Part shown: one piece after another, positions 62,694 through 64,000 of the stretch
Numbering within the stretch: position 1 is the first letter of the stretch
Layout of the letters: each line of letters starts with the position of its first letter
From: Chloroflexota bacterium
GTDB lineage: Bacteria > Chloroflexota > Dehalococcoidia > Bin125
Reading direction: 5' to 3'
Assembly (NCBI GenBank): GCA_028873865.1
Contig: JAPPNI010000015.1
Span: 1-64,000 of the forward strand
DNA: 64,000 nt
Translations under genes and position numbers: made by a program
Notes under the pieces: model-generated
Database searches by the model: none
What the model saw: only the letters and a program-made list of their open reading frames with translations
What the model was told of the DNA's origin: nothing

Positions 62694-63863
62694 GTGATCT
62701 TGGCTACCGAAACTCCCAAACTCTCGATCGAAGAGGAGCGCGACGATTACGTGCGCATCGCCGTCGAGCCGCTCAGGCGCGGATTCGCGCATACCGAGGG
62801 CAACGCTCTGCGACGCGTCCTGCTCAGCGGAATCCGCGGTGCGGCAATCACCTCCGTGCGCATCGACCAGGTCCAGCATGAGTTCTCCACGATCCCCGAG
62901 ATGAAGGAAGACACCACCGAGTTCCTCCTCAATCTGCGCGAGATCCGCATCCACGCCATCGCCGACCGTCCGGCTGAGATGCACCTGAACGTCACCGGCG
63001 CCACTCGCATCACCGCCGGCGACATCGAGGTGCCCGGCGACTACAAGATCGTCAACCCCGACCTCTATCTCGCAACCCTCGACGGTGACGCGGGTCGGCT
63101 CGACGTCGTGATGGATGTCGAAACCGGATTCGGTTTCCAGCCGTCCGAACAGAACCAGAACGGCGAGCAGCCGCTCGGCGTGATCCCCTTGGACGCAGTC
63201 TTCACTCCGGTGCGCAAGGTCTCCTACGAAGTCTTGCCCGCATCCGGCGGACGCGGCAGCGAATACGAACAGCTGCTGATCGAAGTCTGGACAGACGGCA
63301 CAATCTCCGGCATCGACGCCGTCCAGTCCGCCGCCCGCTCCCTGCGCACGGAACTCGAACTGTTCGAGACGATGGGTCAGCCCATCACCGCGCGTCAGCT
63401 ACCGGCCCATGCCAGGGTGGGACTCACCGCGGAACAGTACGACATGCCAATCGAGGAGCTACAGCTCTCCGTTCGGGCCCACAACTGCCTCAAGCGAAGC
63501 GGCCTGATGCTGGTTGGCCAGATCCTCGAGAAGAGCGACGACGAACTGCTCACCCTCCGCAACTTCGGCGAGAAGTCCTACATCGAGCTGATCGACAAGC
63601 TCCTCGATCTGAGCCTGATCAGCGAGGATGATCCGCGCGTGCGTCGGGCTCGAGACGGCGTCTTCGCGCCGAGCAGCGAAGAGCCGATGACGTCACTTCC
63701 ACCCGCCCCCGAAGAACCCTCAGCCGTACCGTCACTGGCCGCGGCATCGTCGGGAGAGCAGGAGGCTGCGGTCGGAGGCGACGAAGATCCGGAAATCACC
63801 GGCTCGCTGGGCGCGGCGCTGCTCGAAGCCCTGCGTGAGGCCGGCAGCAGTGTTGATGAGTAA
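62694..63863 (+). CDS. rpoA: RNA polymerase alpha subunit with acidic tail
   Basis: Alpha directs polymerase assembly (N-terminal domain, about 1-235) and contacts UP elements and activators (C-terminal domain, about 255-320). RGFAHTEGNALRRVLLSGI (about 29-47) is the assembly motif. The CTD has LSVRAHNCLKRSGL with the Arg that contacts DNA, and LRNFGEKSYIELIDKL. A Glu/Ala/Ser tail of about 65 residues follows. Start GTG 62694, with GGGAGGGA at 62678-62685. Total 389 residues against about 330. Confidence 0.95.
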   Translation: MILATETPKLSIEEERDDYVRIAVEPLRRGFAHTEGNALRRVLLSGIRGAAITSVRIDQVQHEFSTIPEMKEDTTEFLLNLREIRIHAIADRPAEMHLNVTGATRITAGDIEVPGDYKIVNPDLYLATLDGDAGRLDVVMDVETGFGFQPSEQNQNGEQPLGVIPLDAVFTPVRKVSYEVLPASGGRGSEYEQLLIEVWTDGTISGIDAVQSAARSLRTELELFETMGQPITARQLPAHARVGLTAEQYDMPIEELQLSVRAHNCLKRSGLMLVGQILEKSDDELLTLRNFGEKSYIELIDKLLDLSLISEDDPRVRRARDGVFAPSSEEPMTSLPPAPEEPSAVPSLAAASSGEQEAAVGGDEDPEITGSLGAALLEALREAGSSVDE

Positions 63864-63920
63864 GCGAGTGGGCGGGCAGCGTCACTTCGCCCTGCCCGGC
63901 AGCGACTTCAGGAGTCGACG

Positions 63921-64000
63921 ATGAGGCATCGAAAGAGCGGTCGCGGGCTGAGTCGCAGCCGATCGCATCGTTCCGCCCTGGTCCGCAACCAGGTCACGGA
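63921..64000 (+). CDS. rplQ: Ribosomal protein bL17, 5' part only
   Basis: The gene starts at ATG 63921 and runs off the window. The 26 visible residues MRHRKSGRGLSRSRSHR and SALVRNQVT match the L17 N-terminus. It follows rpoA, as in nearly all bacteria, which supports the call. Confidence 0.9.
   Translation, partial: MRHRKSGRGLSRSRSHRSALVRNQVT

Overview
The window reads as one contiguous stretch of a GC-rich bacterial chromosome, almost fully coding and mostly on the + strand. It carries no rRNA genes, insertion sequences, prophage or CRISPR array. The organism is most likely a member of the Chloroflexota, at moderate confidence and with no database search. The reasons are an S12 with an 18-residue insertion before the conserved core, a DnaB/DnaD-like/DnaC-like replication cluster, a Ycf45-type AAA-R3H protein, single-NBD sugar ABC transport and a SecY with a very large extracytoplasmic loop.

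Regions 1-5.4 kb and 43.6-64 kb hold the translation machinery. The left block is tRNA-Thr (3' half), tuf, rpmG, secE, nusG, rplK, rplA, an L10-type leader, rplJ and rplL. It is not followed by rpoBC. The right block is a nearly canonical str-S10-spc-alpha super-cluster: rpsL, rpsG, fusA, a second tuf, rpsJ through rplE, rpsH through rplO, secY, adk, map, infA, rpsM, rpsK, rpsD, rpoA and the start of rplQ. rpsN (S14) is missing between rplE and rpsH, and rpmJ (L36) is missing between infA and rpsM. The two tuf genes appear identical, with identity stopping at the CDS edges.

Between them lie about 38 kb of mixed housekeeping genes. From 5.5 to 8.9 kb on + come a LysM membrane protein, an unknown membrane protein, radC, a CvpA-like protein and an HNH endonuclease. 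From 8.9 to 13.4 kb on - come mutM, pheA, a 485-bp non-coding gap, two RCK/TrkA regulators, a UspA protein and a phosphoesterase. From 13.5 to 17.5 kb is a sugar-type ABC operon with two paralogous binding proteins and an ATPase lacking the switch histidine. From 17.6 to 22.1 kb are the AAA-R3H protein, tmk, thrB and lysC.

From 22.3 to 30.2 kb is a replication block: dnaE, rplI, dnaB, a DnaD-domain protein and a protein with two fused DnaC-like AAA+ modules. Then follow a MoaD-MoaE fusion (-), comF, an unknown gene, glyA, rpsF-ssb-rpsR, hom, a coiled-coil protein, thrC, folE, a GNAT-type transferase, an MshA-like glycosyltransferase, a PIG-L deacetylase and ccsA.

Genes are tightly coupled: TGATG, ATGA and GTGA stop/start overlaps are common. 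Several translation proteins (NusG, L9, S18, L29, S5, RpoA) carry acidic Ala/Glu-rich extensions. The most interesting candidates are the helicase-loader module at 26.7-30.2 kb, the SecY insertion, the ABC ATPase without its H-loop histidine, the tuf pair and the MshA-like/PIG-L pair.
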